DNA from: an uncultured Alphaproteobacteria bacterium
Lineage (GTDB): Bacteria; Pseudomonadota; Alphaproteobacteria; HIMB59; GCA-002718135
Assembly: GCA_902511405.1 (NCBI GenBank)
Contig: CABXEZ010000005.1
Coordinates: 1 to 63,226 of the forward strand
Length of the DNA: 63,226 nucleotides
Direction of reading: 5' to 3'
Numbering within the stretch: the first letter of the stretch is position 1; each line of letters begins with the position of its first letter. The notes below the pieces were generated by a model. It ran no database searches and was not told where the DNA came from. It saw only the letters and a list, made by a program, of their open reading frames with translations. Shown one piece after another: positions 1 through 9,673 of the stretch. The position numbers and the translations under genes were made by a program.

Positions 1-194
1 CTTAAGGCAATAATCGCTTTTTCACTAAATAAAAAAGTACTGTCTATCAAATTATATAGATCAAGAAAGTATGGAGTAACATTAGAATTAATAAATATTA
101 TTGAGAGCAGTACCATCAATAAAATAAATTCTTTTTTATAAAGAATATTTAATAATTTAAATGGTGGATTTTCAGGAATTATATTTTTCATCAT
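1..194 (-). CDS. rhaQ: Sugar ABC transporter permease, RhaQ-like (partial, N-terminus only)
   Basis: The reverse strand reads an open frame from an ATG at 194 to the window edge, beginning MMKNIIPENPPF and continuing into a hydrophobic helix (FILLMVLLSIIFIN). The start overlaps the stop of the upstream permease in an ATGA arrangement, so the two are translationally coupled. The position, fourth in an SBP-ATPase-permease-permease order, matches the second permease RhaQ of the rhizobial rhaSTPQ operon. Only about 64 residues are inside the window, so assignment rests mainly on context. An alternative start is the adjacent ATG at 191. Confidence 0.75.
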   Translation of the reverse strand, partial: MMKNIIPENPPFKLLNILYKKEFILLMVLLSIIFINSNVTPYFLDLYNLIDSTFLFSEKAIIAL

Positions 195-1156
195 TCTACC
201 ATTATTGTTTTATCTTTTCGTTGCTCAGTCTTTGTATTAATTATTATAGCAATTAAAATAATTGCTCCTGAAATTGCTAATTGCCAAAACTGAGAAATAT
301 CTACTGCCGGAAGTGCATTTCTTATTAGGCCAATAAGTAAAGCACCAAGAGTGCATCCAACAACTGTACCTACTCCTCCCATAACACTTATTCCTCCAAC
401 AACACATGCCGAAATTACCGTTAACTCAAAACCGATAGCAATTTGAGTAGACGCTACAGAGTATCTAGCTACCCATAAATAGCCGCATAATCCTGCAAAA
501 AAACCAGAAATTGCATAAGCTAAAATTATATATTTGTTCTCATTAATACCTATATATTTGGCTGCATCAGGATTACCTCCAAGTGAATAAAGATTTCTTC
601 CAAAGCGAGTATGATTCAACAAAATATACATTACAATGAAAACAAGAATAGCTACCCAAAATAAAAAAGACAAAGAAAGAAATTTATAATGGATTAAAGC
701 TAGAAAGTTCTCAGAAAATTCATGCGAGTAAACTTGTTTTCCATCACTTACAAAATAGATTAACCCTCTATAAATACTTAATGTACCCAATGTTGTTACA
801 ATAAAAGGAACTTTAAGAATTGCTATAGAGACACCATTTAATACTCCTAAAAATGTTCCAATTATACAAGATAACACAATAAAAAAAACAACTGGTAATT
901 CAGGGTAAACAGTTGAAAGTAAAGATATTAACATTCCTGATAAAGCGAGATTAGAAGCGACTGATAAATCTATTGCCCTTATAAGGATGACTATCATTTG
1001 ACTTAATGCAAGTATGATCAAGATAGACGTATCAGTAAGAACATCAGACAAACTGGAGGGTTTTACAAAGTATGGATTAGCAAATCCAACTATAATCACT
1101 CCAAAAATAATTATGCTAAATAATATAAAATCTCTGTTTTTTAGAAAATTTTTCAT
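191..1156 (-). CDS. rhaP: Sugar (rhamnose-type) ABC transporter permease, RhaP-like
   Basis: A 321-residue inner-membrane permease of the CUT2 family (BPD_transp_2). It has about nine hydrophobic segments and the conserved loops typical of ribose/rhamnose permeases: IDLSVASN near residue 63, LGTLSIYRGL near 123 and GGISVMGGVGTVVG near 253. It follows the ATPase gene by 3 bp and overlaps the next permease by 4 bp. It would form the transmembrane channel with RhaQ, driven by RhaT. Family assignment is firm. Rhamnose specificity is inferred from the divergent rhamnulose-1-phosphate aldolase and rhamnulokinase genes. Confidence 0.88.
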   Translation of the reverse strand: MKNFLKNRDFILFSIIIFGVIIVGFANPYFVKPSSLSDVLTDTSILIILALSQMIVILIRAIDLSVASNLALSGMLISLLSTVYPELPVVFFIVLSCIIGTFLGVLNGVSIAILKVPFIVTTLGTLSIYRGLIYFVSDGKQVYSHEFSENFLALIHYKFLSLSFLFWVAILVFIVMYILLNHTRFGRNLYSLGGNPDAAKYIGINENKYIILAYAISGFFAGLCGYLWVARYSVASTQIAIGFELTVISACVVGGISVMGGVGTVVGCTLGALLIGLIRNALPAVDISQFWQLAISGAIILIAIIINTKTEQRKDKTIMVE

Positions 1157-1159
1157 TAA

Positions 1160-2638
1160 TTACTCACCACTTGCCAGCCCAACTATTTCTTCAGACGAAG
1201 TCTTTGAAACATCTAAAATATTTTTTATTAAACCTTTGTACATAACCACAACTCTATCACACATTCCTAAAATTTCTGGAAGTTCTGATGAAATCATAAT
1301 TATTGACATGCCTGAATCTACTAATTCTCCCATAAATTCATGAACTGCAGATTTAGATCTTACATCAATTCCTTTTGTGGGTTCATCTAATATAATAATT
1401 TCAGGTTTTGTAGAAAGCCATTTTGCTATAACCGTTTTTTGTTGATTACCCCCCGATAAACTGTGAGCTAATTGACTCCAATAAGACACTTTTATATTAA
1501 GCTTTTCTTGAAGTTCTGATGCATTTTGTAAATCTTTTAATTTATCTAAAATTAAGTATTTAGAATTTTTATCCATAATAGCCATGTTGATATTATCTTT
1601 AACAGACATCAAACCGGTCATACCTAAATTTTGCCTTTCTTCAGATAAATAGACAATTCCATTCTGAATTGCGTCTTTTGGTGATTTGATTTTTAATTTA
1701 CTATTTTTAAAAGTAAGTTCACCTTCATCAAATTTATTTATTCCAAAAATAGTTTTCATTACTTCAGTTCTACCCGAACCAACTAAACCATAAAAACCTA
1801 AAATTTCTTTTTTCCTTAAATTAAAATTTATATTTTTGAATTGAGTTTTTTTATATAAATTTTTTACGTTTAAAATTTCTTGCTCAATAGTAACTTGTTT
1901 TTTTGGAAAAATTTGGCTAATTTCTCTTCCAGCCATGTTGGTTATTAATTGATCTTTATTAGTATTAGAGATTAAATCAGCATTGATAACTTCACCATCT
2001 CTTAAAACTGTAAACTCATCACATATCTCTAAAACCTCATCTAATTTATGAGAAATAAATATAATAGATTTATTTTGTTTTTTAAGATTTCTTATAATTG
2101 AATAAAGTTCTTCTATCTCTTTTTGTGATAATGCGGCAGTTGGCTCATCCATTATAACAATATCAGCATCATGAACTAACGATCTTGAAATTTGAACAAT
2201 ATGTCTTTGTGCGATACTGAGATCTTTAATTTTTTCATCAGGTTGAATATCTGCTTCAAGATTACTAAGTAGTTCTTTAGTTTTCTTTTCCATTGCGAAC
2301 CAATCAACAAGTCTATTTTTTTTGACTATATGATTTCCAATAAAAATATTTTCCATAACACTTAATTCATCAAACATAACAGACTCTTGGTGTATTGCCG
2401 AAATACCTAACTGTAATGAAGATGTTGGGTCAGATATAATATGTTTTTGTTGATCTAAGAATATTGATCCTTCATCTGGCTGGTACACACCACATAAAAT
2501 TTTAACCAGTGTTGATTTTCCTGCACCATTTTCTCCAAGAAGAGCATGAATACTATTTTGCTTTAAGTTAAAATCAACGTTTTGTAACGCTTTTATACCT
2601 GGAAAAAACTTAGAAATTTTTTTGAGTTCTAATTTCAT
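1160..2638 (-). CDS. rhaT: Sugar ABC transporter ATP-binding protein, RhaT-like (two NBDs)
   Basis: A CUT2-type ATPase with two fused nucleotide-binding domains. The first carries Walker A GENGAGKST, a signature region (LSIAQRHIVQIS) and Walker B IVIMDEPTAALS. The second has the degenerate P-loop GLVGSGRTEVMK, then LSGGNQQKTVIAKWL and IIILDEPTKGID. I place the start at MKLELKKI (2638), about 492 residues, not at the upstream ATG at 2656, because that ATG lies inside a strong hairpin. It energises rhamnose uptake together with RhaP/RhaQ and the binding protein. The gene is co-oriented with its partners and separated from the binding-protein gene by the hairpin. Confidence 0.9.
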   Translation of the reverse strand: MKLELKKISKFFPGIKALQNVDFNLKQNSIHALLGENGAGKSTLVKILCGVYQPDEGSIFLDQQKHIISDPTSSLQLGISAIHQESVMFDELSVMENIFIGNHIVKKNRLVDWFAMEKKTKELLSNLEADIQPDEKIKDLSIAQRHIVQISRSLVHDADIVIMDEPTAALSQKEIEELYSIIRNLKKQNKSIIFISHKLDEVLEICDEFTVLRDGEVINADLISNTNKDQLITNMAGREISQIFPKKQVTIEQEILNVKNLYKKTQFKNINFNLRKKEILGFYGLVGSGRTEVMKTIFGINKFDEGELTFKNSKLKIKSPKDAIQNGIVYLSEERQNLGMTGLMSVKDNINMAIMDKNSKYLILDKLKDLQNASELQEKLNIKVSYWSQLAHSLSGGNQQKTVIAKWLSTKPEIIILDEPTKGIDVRSKSAVHEFMGELVDSGMSIIMISSELPEILGMCDRVVVMYKGLIKNILDVSKTSSEEIVGLASGE

Positions 2639-2644
2639 AAACAA

Positions 2645-2672
2645 ACATACGACCATAAAAATGGTCGTATGT
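2645..2672 (-). terminator. Stem-loop between rhaS and rhaT (attenuator or mRNA stabiliser)
   Basis: A perfect 12-bp inverted repeat (ACATACGACCAT / ATGGTCGTATGT) with an AAAA loop lies 13 bp after the rhaS stop. In the transcript it is followed by TTTGTTT, a short and imperfect U tract. It may terminate part of the transcription or protect the 3' end of the rhaS message, raising binding protein relative to membrane components. Confidence 0.75.
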
Positions 2673-2685
2673 CTCTAAGATTTAA

Positions 2686-3672
2686 TTAAAATATTTCAGC
2701 AAATTTATCGATGTTAGATGCATCGAAAATAAATGGATCAGCCATAGCAGCAGAGTTACCCGCTCCTATACAAATTTCACCCATTCTACCTACTGGAATA
2801 CATTCACCTTCTTGACCAGAATAAGCACCTGTTGCAATTTGATGCGAAAGATAAATAGCAGAATATCCTAAATCAATTGGGTTCCAAATTCCAAACTGTT
2901 TAGCAGAACCGTTTTTAACGTGAGCTTTCATTTCACTTGGAAGACCTAGACCTGTTACATAAACTTTTCCAACTAAACCTTGATCTTCAACAGCTTTTGC
3001 TGCAGCAACGATACCTACTGAAGTTGGCGCAATTATACCCTTAAGGTTTGGATATTTTTTGAAAAGACCAAGAGCTTCCTGGTAACTTTTATCAAATAAA
3101 TCATCACCATAAACTGTGTCTACCCACTTCATTTTTGAATATTCAGGTTTTGCAAATTCTTTTTTCATTTCTTCAATCCAAGCGTTTTGGTTAGTCGCTT
3201 GACTTGTTGCACTTAAAATTGCAAATTCTCCCTCATCACCCATAGAATTTTTCATCCACTTAATATTAGATGAGCCAATTAGGGCAGTGTTAGATGGGTC
3301 TAAGTTCATTACCCTACCATCTTCACCAATACCAGAGTCCCAAGAAATTACAGTGATACCTCTATCCATAGCCTTTTTACCTATTGGAACAAGAGCATCT
3401 CTGTCATTTGCTGAGATAGCTATTGCATCAACTTTTTGAGCTATTAAAGAATTGATAACTTCTATTTGTGCTTCAGCTGTTGTTGTAGCTGGACCAGTAT
3501 AGATTACTTCAATCCCACCAATTTCATTTGCAGCTTCTTCTCCACCTTCAGCAGCAGCTTCAAAGAAGCCAATACCTAACCCTTTAACAACAAGTGCGAT
3601 ACGCATATCTGCTGCAGTTGCACTAAAAGTAAAAAGGGCAGTGGAAATTAATACTAAAAATAATTTTTTCAT
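2686..3672 (-). CDS. rhaS: Periplasmic sugar-binding protein, RhaS-like
   Basis: A 328-residue type I periplasmic binding protein (RbsB/LacI-like fold). It has a signal peptide (MKKLFLVLISTALFTFSATA, then a cut near ADMRIA) and the usual features: an N-terminal strand with a GLGIGFFEAA loop, IDAIAISANDRDAL near residue 90, and VISWDSGIGEDG near 120. A GGAGG ribosome site precedes the ATG. It is the first gene of the importer operon and divergent from the rhamnulose-1-phosphate aldolase gene, as in rhizobial rhamnose loci. Ligand rhamnose is inferred from context. Related binding proteins for autoinducer-2 (LsrB) share the fold, but no lsr kinase or thiolase is present here. Confidence 0.85.
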   Translation of the reverse strand: MKKLFLVLISTALFTFSATAADMRIALVVKGLGIGFFEAAAEGGEEAANEIGGIEVIYTGPATTTAEAQIEVINSLIAQKVDAIAISANDRDALVPIGKKAMDRGITVISWDSGIGEDGRVMNLDPSNTALIGSSNIKWMKNSMGDEGEFAILSATSQATNQNAWIEEMKKEFAKPEYSKMKWVDTVYGDDLFDKSYQEALGLFKKYPNLKGIIAPTSVGIVAAAKAVEDQGLVGKVYVTGLGLPSEMKAHVKNGSAKQFGIWNPIDLGYSAIYLSHQIATGAYSGQEGECIPVGRMGEICIGAGNSAAMADPFIFDASNIDKFAEIF

Positions 3673-3841
3673 TTTTCCTCCATTAATTTGTAAAATATTA
3701 TCTATAAAAAATAAATTTAATCAATCAATTTAAAATTATAATTCTATCAATTTGAAAATAAATGAAAAATAATGATAGTATTTGAATATAAAAAAAATTT
3801 TTTCTGTTGTAGCTATCAAATCTTTAAATTAGAAGTGAATA
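3673..3841. promoter_or_regulatory. Divergent rhaS / rhaD control region
   Basis: This 169-bp AT-rich region lies between the divergent importer and catabolic genes. It carries CTATCAA at 3744-3750 and 3813-3819 and the inverted form TGATAG at 3773-3778. These could be half-sites for a DeoR-type rhamnose regulator (RhaR in rhizobia), whose gene is not in the window. The GGAGG ribosome site of rhaS sits at its left end. Operator assignment is tentative. Confidence 0.4.
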
Positions 3842-5923
3842 ATGAGATTTCAAAAAACAATAAAAAATAATTGGCAAAAAAAATATAATAATAAAAATAA
3901 GTTAGAACAATTAATAATTAGATCAAATTTATTAGGGCAAGATTTAAAAATCACAAATTTTGGTGGTGGCAATACATCTTCAAAAATTATTTCTAAAGAT
4001 CCTATAAACAACAAAAATCAAACAGTGTTGTATGTTAAAGGATCAGGTGGTGATCTTGGATCTATAAAAAAAGAGGGATTTGCTAGTTTGTATATGGAAA
4101 AACTTGAAAGTCTTAAAAATGTTTACCGAGGTTTTAATTATGAAGATGAAATAGTTGGGTATTATCCAATGTGTACTTTTAATAATAATCCAAGAGCAGC
4201 AAGTATAGATACACCTTTACATGCTTATGTGCCTTTCCCAGAAGTTGATCACACACATCCTGACTCAATAATTGCTTTAGCCACAATGAAAAATGGTAAG
4301 GACATTATTAAAAAAGTTTATAACAATAAAATAGGATGGCTTGATTGGCAAAGACCTGGTTTTGACTTAGGTTTAAAAATGGAAAAATTAATAAAAAAAA
4401 ATAAAGATATTATCGGAATAGTTCTTGGCCATCACGGCTTATTTACTTGGGGAGATACAAGTGAAGAATGTTATAAAAACTCAATTGATATAATTAAAAA
4501 AGCACAAGTTTATCTTAATAACTCAATAAAAAAATATTCTTTTGGAAAGCCTATTTTTAAAAAGAAAACGCATCCTGAATATGAAAAAAAATTGATATCT
4601 ATCATAAGAGGCAATTTATCATTTGATAACTCCAAAATTTTACATTTAGATAAATCTGAAACTTGTCTAGAATTTGTAAATTCAGAAAATTTAAAAAAAG
4701 TTGCTTCCATTGGGACTTCTTGTCCTGATCATTTTTTAAGAACAAAAAGATTACCATTAGTACTTCCATCATTAACCAGTCTAATTAAAGATGAAAATAA
4801 ATTAAATAATGTAATCAAAAATTATTTATTTAAATACAAAGAAGCTTACACTAAATACTACTTGCGAAATAAAAATAAGAACTCACCAAATTTGAGAGAT
4901 CCTTACCCTGTAATTATTTTAATTCCTGAATATGGAATGATGTCATTTGCCAAAAATAAGGCTACGGCTAGAATTGCAAGTGAATTTTTTTGCAATGCTA
5001 TTAATGTCATGAAAGGAGCTGAGGGTATTAATAAGTATACTGGTTTGTCTGAAAAAGAAGCATTTAGAATTGAGTACTGGGAACTGGAAGAAGCAAAATT
5101 AAAAAGAATGCCTCCTGAAAAAGAACTTGCAGGTAAAGTAGCATTAATTACTGGAGCAGCAGGCGGCATAGGTTCAGCAACTGCAAAGAAATTTCTTCAA
5201 GAAGGTTGTTGTGTAATTTTAACAGATATTGATAAAAAAGCTCTTCACAAAACGCATTCCGAATTTGCCAGTACATTTGGTAATGATGTGGTTAAGTCAC
5301 TGTTAATGGATGTTACAAACGAAAGTGAAGTCAAACTTACTGTTAATAAAAGCGTAGAGTTATTTGGTGGTATTGATATTTTAGTCGCAAATGCAGGTTT
5401 TGCATCTGCTGCCTTATTTGAAAAAACCTCATCTAAATTATGGGATCAAAATATGGACGTGCTCTCAAAAGGATGTTTTTTAATTAGCAGAGAAGTTTAT
5501 CAAAATATGATGACCCAAGATAAAGGCGGCTCTATCATATTTATCTCGAGCAAAAATAGTTTGAATGCCTCTAAAGGAGCGTCGGCCTATAGTGTTGCTA
5601 AAAGCTCTTTACTTCATTTATCAAGATCAATCGCGCTAGAAGGTTCTGCATATAAAATTAGATCAAATGTTGTTAATCCAGATGCCGTGATTCAAAATTC
5701 CAAAATATGGAGTGGTGGATGGAAAAAACAAAGAGCTGATGGAAATAAAATATCAATAAATAAAGTTGAAGAATTTTACAAAAATAGAAGTTTGTTAAAA
5801 GTAAGTATTTTACCTCAAGATATAGCCGAGGGTGTTTACTTCTTTGCAAGTTCAAAATCTAAAAAATCAACAGGCAATATTCTTAATGTTGATGGAGGAA
5901 ACATCACATCTTTTACTAGATGA
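3842..5923 (+). CDS. Bifunctional rhamnulose-1-phosphate aldolase / short-chain alcohol dehydrogenase
   Basis: A 693-residue two-domain enzyme. Residues 1 to about 420 are a class II aldolase/adducin domain with zinc-ligand histidines in VDHTHPDS (H137, H139) and GHHGLFTWGD (around 197). The remainder is an SDR domain starting ELAGKVALITGAAGGIG, with the YSVAK catalytic motif near residue 583. In the family the aldolase cleaves L-rhamnulose 1-phosphate to DHAP and L-lactaldehyde, and the dehydrogenase half oxidises the lactaldehyde. The length matches the rhizobial RhaD type. It is the first gene of a two-gene operon and its stop overlaps the kinase start by 4 bp (ATGA). The rhamnose isomerase needed upstream in the pathway is not in the window. 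Confidence 0.92.
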   Translation: MRFQKTIKNNWQKKYNNKNKLEQLIIRSNLLGQDLKITNFGGGNTSSKIISKDPINNKNQTVLYVKGSGGDLGSIKKEGFASLYMEKLESLKNVYRGFNYEDEIVGYYPMCTFNNNPRAASIDTPLHAYVPFPEVDHTHPDSIIALATMKNGKDIIKKVYNNKIGWLDWQRPGFDLGLKMEKLIKKNKDIIGIVLGHHGLFTWGDTSEECYKNSIDIIKKAQVYLNNSIKKYSFGKPIFKKKTHPEYEKKLISIIRGNLSFDNSKILHLDKSETCLEFVNSENLKKVASIGTSCPDHFLRTKRLPLVLPSLTSLIKDENKLNNVIKNYLFKYKEAYTKYYLRNKNKNSPNLRDPYPVIILIPEYGMMSFAKNKATARIASEFFCNAINVMKGAEGINKYTGLSEKEAFRIEYWELEEAKLKRMPPEKELAGKVALITGAAGGIGSATAKKFLQEGCCVILTDIDKKALHKTHSEFASTFGNDVVKSLLMDVTNESEVKLTVNKSVELFGGIDILVANAGFASAALFEKTSSKLWDQNMDVLSKGCFLISREVYQNMMTQDKGGSIIFISSKNSLNASKGASAYSVAKSSLLHLSRSIALEGSAYKIRSNVVNPDAVIQNSKIWSGGWKKQRADGNKISINKVEEFYKNRSLLKVSILPQDIAEGVYFFASSKSKKSTGNILNVDGGNITSFTR

Positions 5924-7287
5924 GTAAAAAAAAATTAAATATTATTTTAGATATTGGTAAAACTAACGTTAAACTTGTCTTTTTAGATGAAAAGGGACAA
6001 TTTTTTAAAGAAATTAAAACAAAACAAACATTAAAATTCTATAAAAAAAAAATCTCTTATTTAAATTCTGAAAAAATTATTAAATGGCTGTTATTAAATT
6101 TGAATAAATTTTCAACAATCTATAACTTCAAAAAATTTGTTTGCACAACTCATGGTGCAACTGTTGCTTTTATAAATCAAAATGATCAAGAAATAATTGC
6201 AAGTACAGATTACGAATATAAATATGATAAATTTAGTAAAGATTTTCAAAATTTGGCGCCAAGTTTTAAAACTTCTTTAACTCCTCATTTAGAAGGTGGC
6301 TTAAATATTGGTCAACAAATATACTATTTAGATCGTGTTTTTCCTGAAATAATTAAAAATACTAAATTCATTTTATCATATCCTCAATATATAACTTGGA
6401 AACTAACAGGTAATTATTCAAGTGAAATTTCATATATTGGATGTCATAGTTTTTTATGGAATTTTAAAAAAAACAATTATTCATCACTCGTTAACAAACT
6501 TAAAATAGCAAAAAAATTTCCCAAAATTAATAAAGCTTGGGAAAAAATTGGTGATTTATTTATAAAAGATAGCAAAATAAATGTTCTTAATGGAATTCAT
6601 GATAGCAATGCTTCTTATTTATATTTTAAAAATTCTTCATTAAAAAATTTTACATTAGTATCAACTGGTACATGGTACATTATTTTTAATCAATCTACCA
6701 GATTATCAAAATTAAACCCTAAATTAGATATGTTATGCAGTATTGATATATTTGGAAATCATGTTCCTACGATGCGATTTATGGGAGGTAGAGAATATGA
6801 TACCCTTTGTGACTTATTAAATATAACTAAAAAAACTTTTTCTAAAATTAATGAAACAGATGTAATCAAAAATTTAATATACCCAAGTTTTGCGAGTGCA
6901 GGTCCATTTAAAATAAATAAAAAATTATCAAAAATTAAGACAATAAGATTAAATAATAATCAAAAGTACACTCTTGTTTGTATTTATATGGCTTTTACTT
7001 TAAATTTTTGCCTTGATTACATGAACTCATCATCTGATATAATTTTAGATGGTCCTTTAACAAAAAATAATAACATTATGAGCATAATTGCTACACTTAG
7101 ATCAAACCAAAAAATATTTAGTAATAAAAAACAAATTGGAACAAGTTTAGGTGCAAGCTTATTATTTAATATTAAAAATAAAAGTAAATTAAATCTTAGT
7201 AAAATTTCTATTCTAAAAAATACAAACTATAAAAAATTATATAAGATTTGGACTGAAGAAATTAAGAAAAAAAAATTAATAAACTAA
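5920..7287 (+). CDS. rhaK: FGGY-family carbohydrate kinase, rhamnulokinase-like
   Basis: A 455-residue sugar kinase of the FGGY family. The N-terminal phosphate-binding strand is LNIILDIGKTNVKLVF, a TTHGATVAF segment follows near residue 75, NGIHDSNASYLY sits near 225, and the second ATP-binding loop is TLVSTGTWYI near 245. It starts inside the aldolase stop codon, indicating translational coupling. In a rhamnose operon it would phosphorylate L-rhamnulose at C1 to feed the aldolase. It is lysine- and asparagine-rich, in line with the local AT bias. Other FGGY substrates (fuculose, xylulose) cannot be excluded from sequence alone. Confidence 0.82.
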   Translation: MSKKKLNIILDIGKTNVKLVFLDEKGQFFKEIKTKQTLKFYKKKISYLNSEKIIKWLLLNLNKFSTIYNFKKFVCTTHGATVAFINQNDQEIIASTDYEYKYDKFSKDFQNLAPSFKTSLTPHLEGGLNIGQQIYYLDRVFPEIIKNTKFILSYPQYITWKLTGNYSSEISYIGCHSFLWNFKKNNYSSLVNKLKIAKKFPKINKAWEKIGDLFIKDSKINVLNGIHDSNASYLYFKNSSLKNFTLVSTGTWYIIFNQSTRLSKLNPKLDMLCSIDIFGNHVPTMRFMGGREYDTLCDLLNITKKTFSKINETDVIKNLIYPSFASAGPFKINKKLSKIKTIRLNNNQKYTLVCIYMAFTLNFCLDYMNSSSDIILDGPLTKNNNIMSIIATLRSNQKIFSNKKQIGTSLGASLLFNIKNKSKLNLSKISILKNTNYKKLYKIWTEEIKKKKLIN

Positions 7288-7288
7288 A

Positions 7289-8905
7289 TTAAGATTGATT
7301 TAAAAAATCTGCACAACGCAATCCAAGCATCATAGCTGGAGCAGATGTGTTCCCAGAATTAATATTAGGCATTGCGGAAAGATCGCAAACTCTAAGATTT
7401 TCTATACCTCTTACTCTTAACTTTGAATCAAGCACTGCCATTTTATCATTATCAGCTCCCATTTTAGCTGTCCCAGAAGGATGGTAATTAGTTCTTACAA
7501 ATCTTTTACAATGTGCTTCTAAATTATCATCAGTCAAGTTATCAATGTCTGGAACTATTATTTTTTCTACTTTTTTAGAGAGCGGACCTGTAGTTAGAGC
7601 TTCTAAAAAAAATCGTTGTCCAGCCATCATCATTTTTAAATCATCTTCATGTTTAAGTAAATTTAACTCAATAATTGGGGGATCTTTAAAGTTAGAGGAT
7701 TGAAGTTTTACATGCCCTCTAGATTTTGGTTTGGTCATTACCGTTGTTATAGACATACCGTAATCATCATCTATAACTCCTAGAGTATCAGAATTCATAT
7801 ATATGCTAGGAACAAAAAAAGCTTGTATGTAAGATAAATCATTTTTGTTTAATGGATTTATAAAAGCTCCTGCTTCAACTCCTGTAGAATTAACCCTACC
7901 TGTTCCAAAAAGAAGAAATTCAATTCCATTTTTTAACATCCTCCATCCTTCACCTTGTTTGAAATAACCGTGCTTACCATTTGCTTTAGCTATTAAAGGA
8001 CATTCTGGATGATCCATTAAATTTTTACCAACACCAGGTAGATTATTTTTACATTTTAATGAAAATTTATGTAATTCCTCTTCATCACCAAGACCTGATA
8101 ACATTAAAAGTTTTGGAGTTATAAATGATCCAGCAGTTAGTATTACTTCTTTATTTGCAAAAATCTTCTCCTCTTCTCCAAATCGATTTACAATAACAAC
8201 TCCTATAGCAACTTCATTTTCTATTATTATTTCTTTGACAGTTGTTTCTAACAATAAATTTAAAAGAGGGTTTTTTAAATGATTTTCAATGAATGCATAA
8301 GCTGATGATGATCTCTTACCTTTCCTATTCATAAATTGATATAGACCAACACCTTTCTGATGCTCACCATTAAAGTCATCAGTTTTATCAACTCCAAGAA
8401 GGGCAACAGAATCAATAAAATCATATGAAAGTTGATCAACATGAGGAGAATCAGACACATTGAGATTTCCTTTGTTGCTGTGATATTTATTATTTAACCG
8501 AGAATTATTTTCCATTTCTCTAAAATAAGGAAGGACGGCATCCCAGTTCCAACTAGCTCCATCATTATTAACTCTTAAAATTTCATCCCATTCGTTATAA
8601 TCCTCTGCCCTACCCCTCATATAAACTTGAGCATTTATGGAAGTGCCTCCACCCAAGACATTTCCTTGGGGGATAATATTTTCTCTACCATTTAAGTGAT
8701 TTTGTGGCTTTGTTTTATAATACTTGGCATATTTTGAGTCATTAATTAATTTAAAAAAACCTGCAGGAACATCTAATAAAAAATTATGATGTAAATAGCC
8801 TGCCTCAATTAAAGTAACAGATTTATTTGCGCTTAATAATTTGTTTGTTAAAGCGCATCCAGAGGCACCACCACCTACAACAATATAATCAGAAAATTTA
8901 TCCAT
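7289..8905 (-). CDS. GMC-family FAD oxidoreductase (choline/alcohol dehydrogenase-like)
   Basis: A 538-residue glucose-methanol-choline oxidoreductase. The N-terminal FAD dinucleotide fold reads DYIVVGGGASGCAL, followed by GMC signature 1 (GNVLGGGTSINAQVYMRG, about residues 80-97). Signature 2 (GSFITPKLLMLSG) is near 257. The catalytic His is in NYHPSGTAKMG near 474, and the C-terminal NTSAPAMM segment holds the partner Asn. It probably oxidises a polyol or other alcohol in the cytoplasm with FAD. It lies 3 bp after the SDR gene in a two-gene operon divergent from a SorC regulator. A paralogue sits at 23635-25233. The substrate is not determinable from sequence. Confidence 0.9.
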   Translation of the reverse strand: MDKFSDYIVVGGGASGCALTNKLLSANKSVTLIEAGYLHHNFLLDVPAGFFKLINDSKYAKYYKTKPQNHLNGRENIIPQGNVLGGGTSINAQVYMRGRAEDYNEWDEILRVNNDGASWNWDAVLPYFREMENNSRLNNKYHSNKGNLNVSDSPHVDQLSYDFIDSVALLGVDKTDDFNGEHQKGVGLYQFMNRKGKRSSSAYAFIENHLKNPLLNLLLETTVKEIIIENEVAIGVVIVNRFGEEEKIFANKEVILTAGSFITPKLLMLSGLGDEEELHKFSLKCKNNLPGVGKNLMDHPECPLIAKANGKHGYFKQGEGWRMLKNGIEFLLFGTGRVNSTGVEAGAFINPLNKNDLSYIQAFFVPSIYMNSDTLGVIDDDYGMSITTVMTKPKSRGHVKLQSSNFKDPPIIELNLLKHEDDLKMMMAGQRFFLEALTTGPLSKKVEKIIVPDIDNLTDDNLEAHCKRFVRTNYHPSGTAKMGADNDKMAVLDSKLRVRGIENLRVCDLSAMPNINSGNTSAPAMMLGLRCADFLNQS

Positions 8906-8908
8906 TAA

Positions 8909-9673
8909 TTATCTAGTAGTATATCCTCCATCAATTACTAAAACTTCACCAGTTATATAACTAGATGCAGGGCTGCACAAAAATAATGCTGCTGCTCCAA
9001 TTTCATGAGTTTCACCCATTCTGTTAAGCGGTGTCATCTTATCCCAAGTAGGATACCAGTGTTCGTTTTCTTTTGGCAAACTAGTCATTTCAGTTCTAAA
9101 ATATCCAGGAGCAAGAGCATTAACACGAATATTTTTATCTGCGAAATCACTAGCCAAACTTTTAGTCATCATATGCACAGCAGCTTTTGAAGCATTATAT
9201 GCAACTTGTGGTTGTGGTATATTTGACACTAAACCAGATATAGAGCCAATATTTAAGATTACCCCCTCACCTTGATTTTTCATAGGAGTAATGGCTGAGC
9301 GACACATCCTAAAGACTGAATCTACATTAATATCCATTATACTATCCAAAAGATCATCGTTATACTCTTCCATCTCACCATGCCTTGCCACCCCAGCATT
9401 ATTAACAAGGATATCAAGTCTGTTGTGCTTATCTAATACGTAATCTATTATTCTTTGAGGTACAGTTTTGTCATGCATATCACTTTCAAAAAAAGAGACG
9501 TCATAGTTTGCTTTCTTTAAACTCTCTAAGCCTCCAAATTTGTCAGTTCTACTTGTTACCACTAGCTTTGCTCCAGCCTCACCAAGTGCATGAGCAATAG
9601 CAAGACCTATACCTCTTGTGCCTCCAGTTATAAGAGCAATTTTTCCATCAATTCTGAATTTTTCCAAAATCAT
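8909..9673 (-). CDS. Short-chain dehydrogenase/reductase (sugar or polyol dehydrogenase)
   Basis: A classical SDR of about 254 residues with NAD(P)-binding TGGTRGIG, the NNAG motif in DILVNNAGVA, the catalytic Ser in NIGSISG and YNASK. It ends in the usual GEVLVIDGGYT tail. I start it at MILEKFRIDGK (9673): a perfect AAAGGAGG ribosome site lies just upstream, and the paralogue at 16757-17521 begins the same way. An upstream in-frame ATG at 9721 would add 16 basic residues with no family counterpart. It lies in an operon with the GMC gene, divergent from the SorC regulator, so polyol/ketose oxidoreduction is likely. Confidence 0.9.
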   Translation of the reverse strand: MILEKFRIDGKIALITGGTRGIGLAIAHALGEAGAKLVVTSRTDKFGGLESLKKANYDVSFFESDMHDKTVPQRIIDYVLDKHNRLDILVNNAGVARHGEMEEYNDDLLDSIMDINVDSVFRMCRSAITPMKNQGEGVILNIGSISGLVSNIPQPQVAYNASKAAVHMMTKSLASDFADKNIRVNALAPGYFRTEMTSLPKENEHWYPTWDKMTPLNRMGETHEIGAAALFLCSPASSYITGEVLVIDGGYTTR

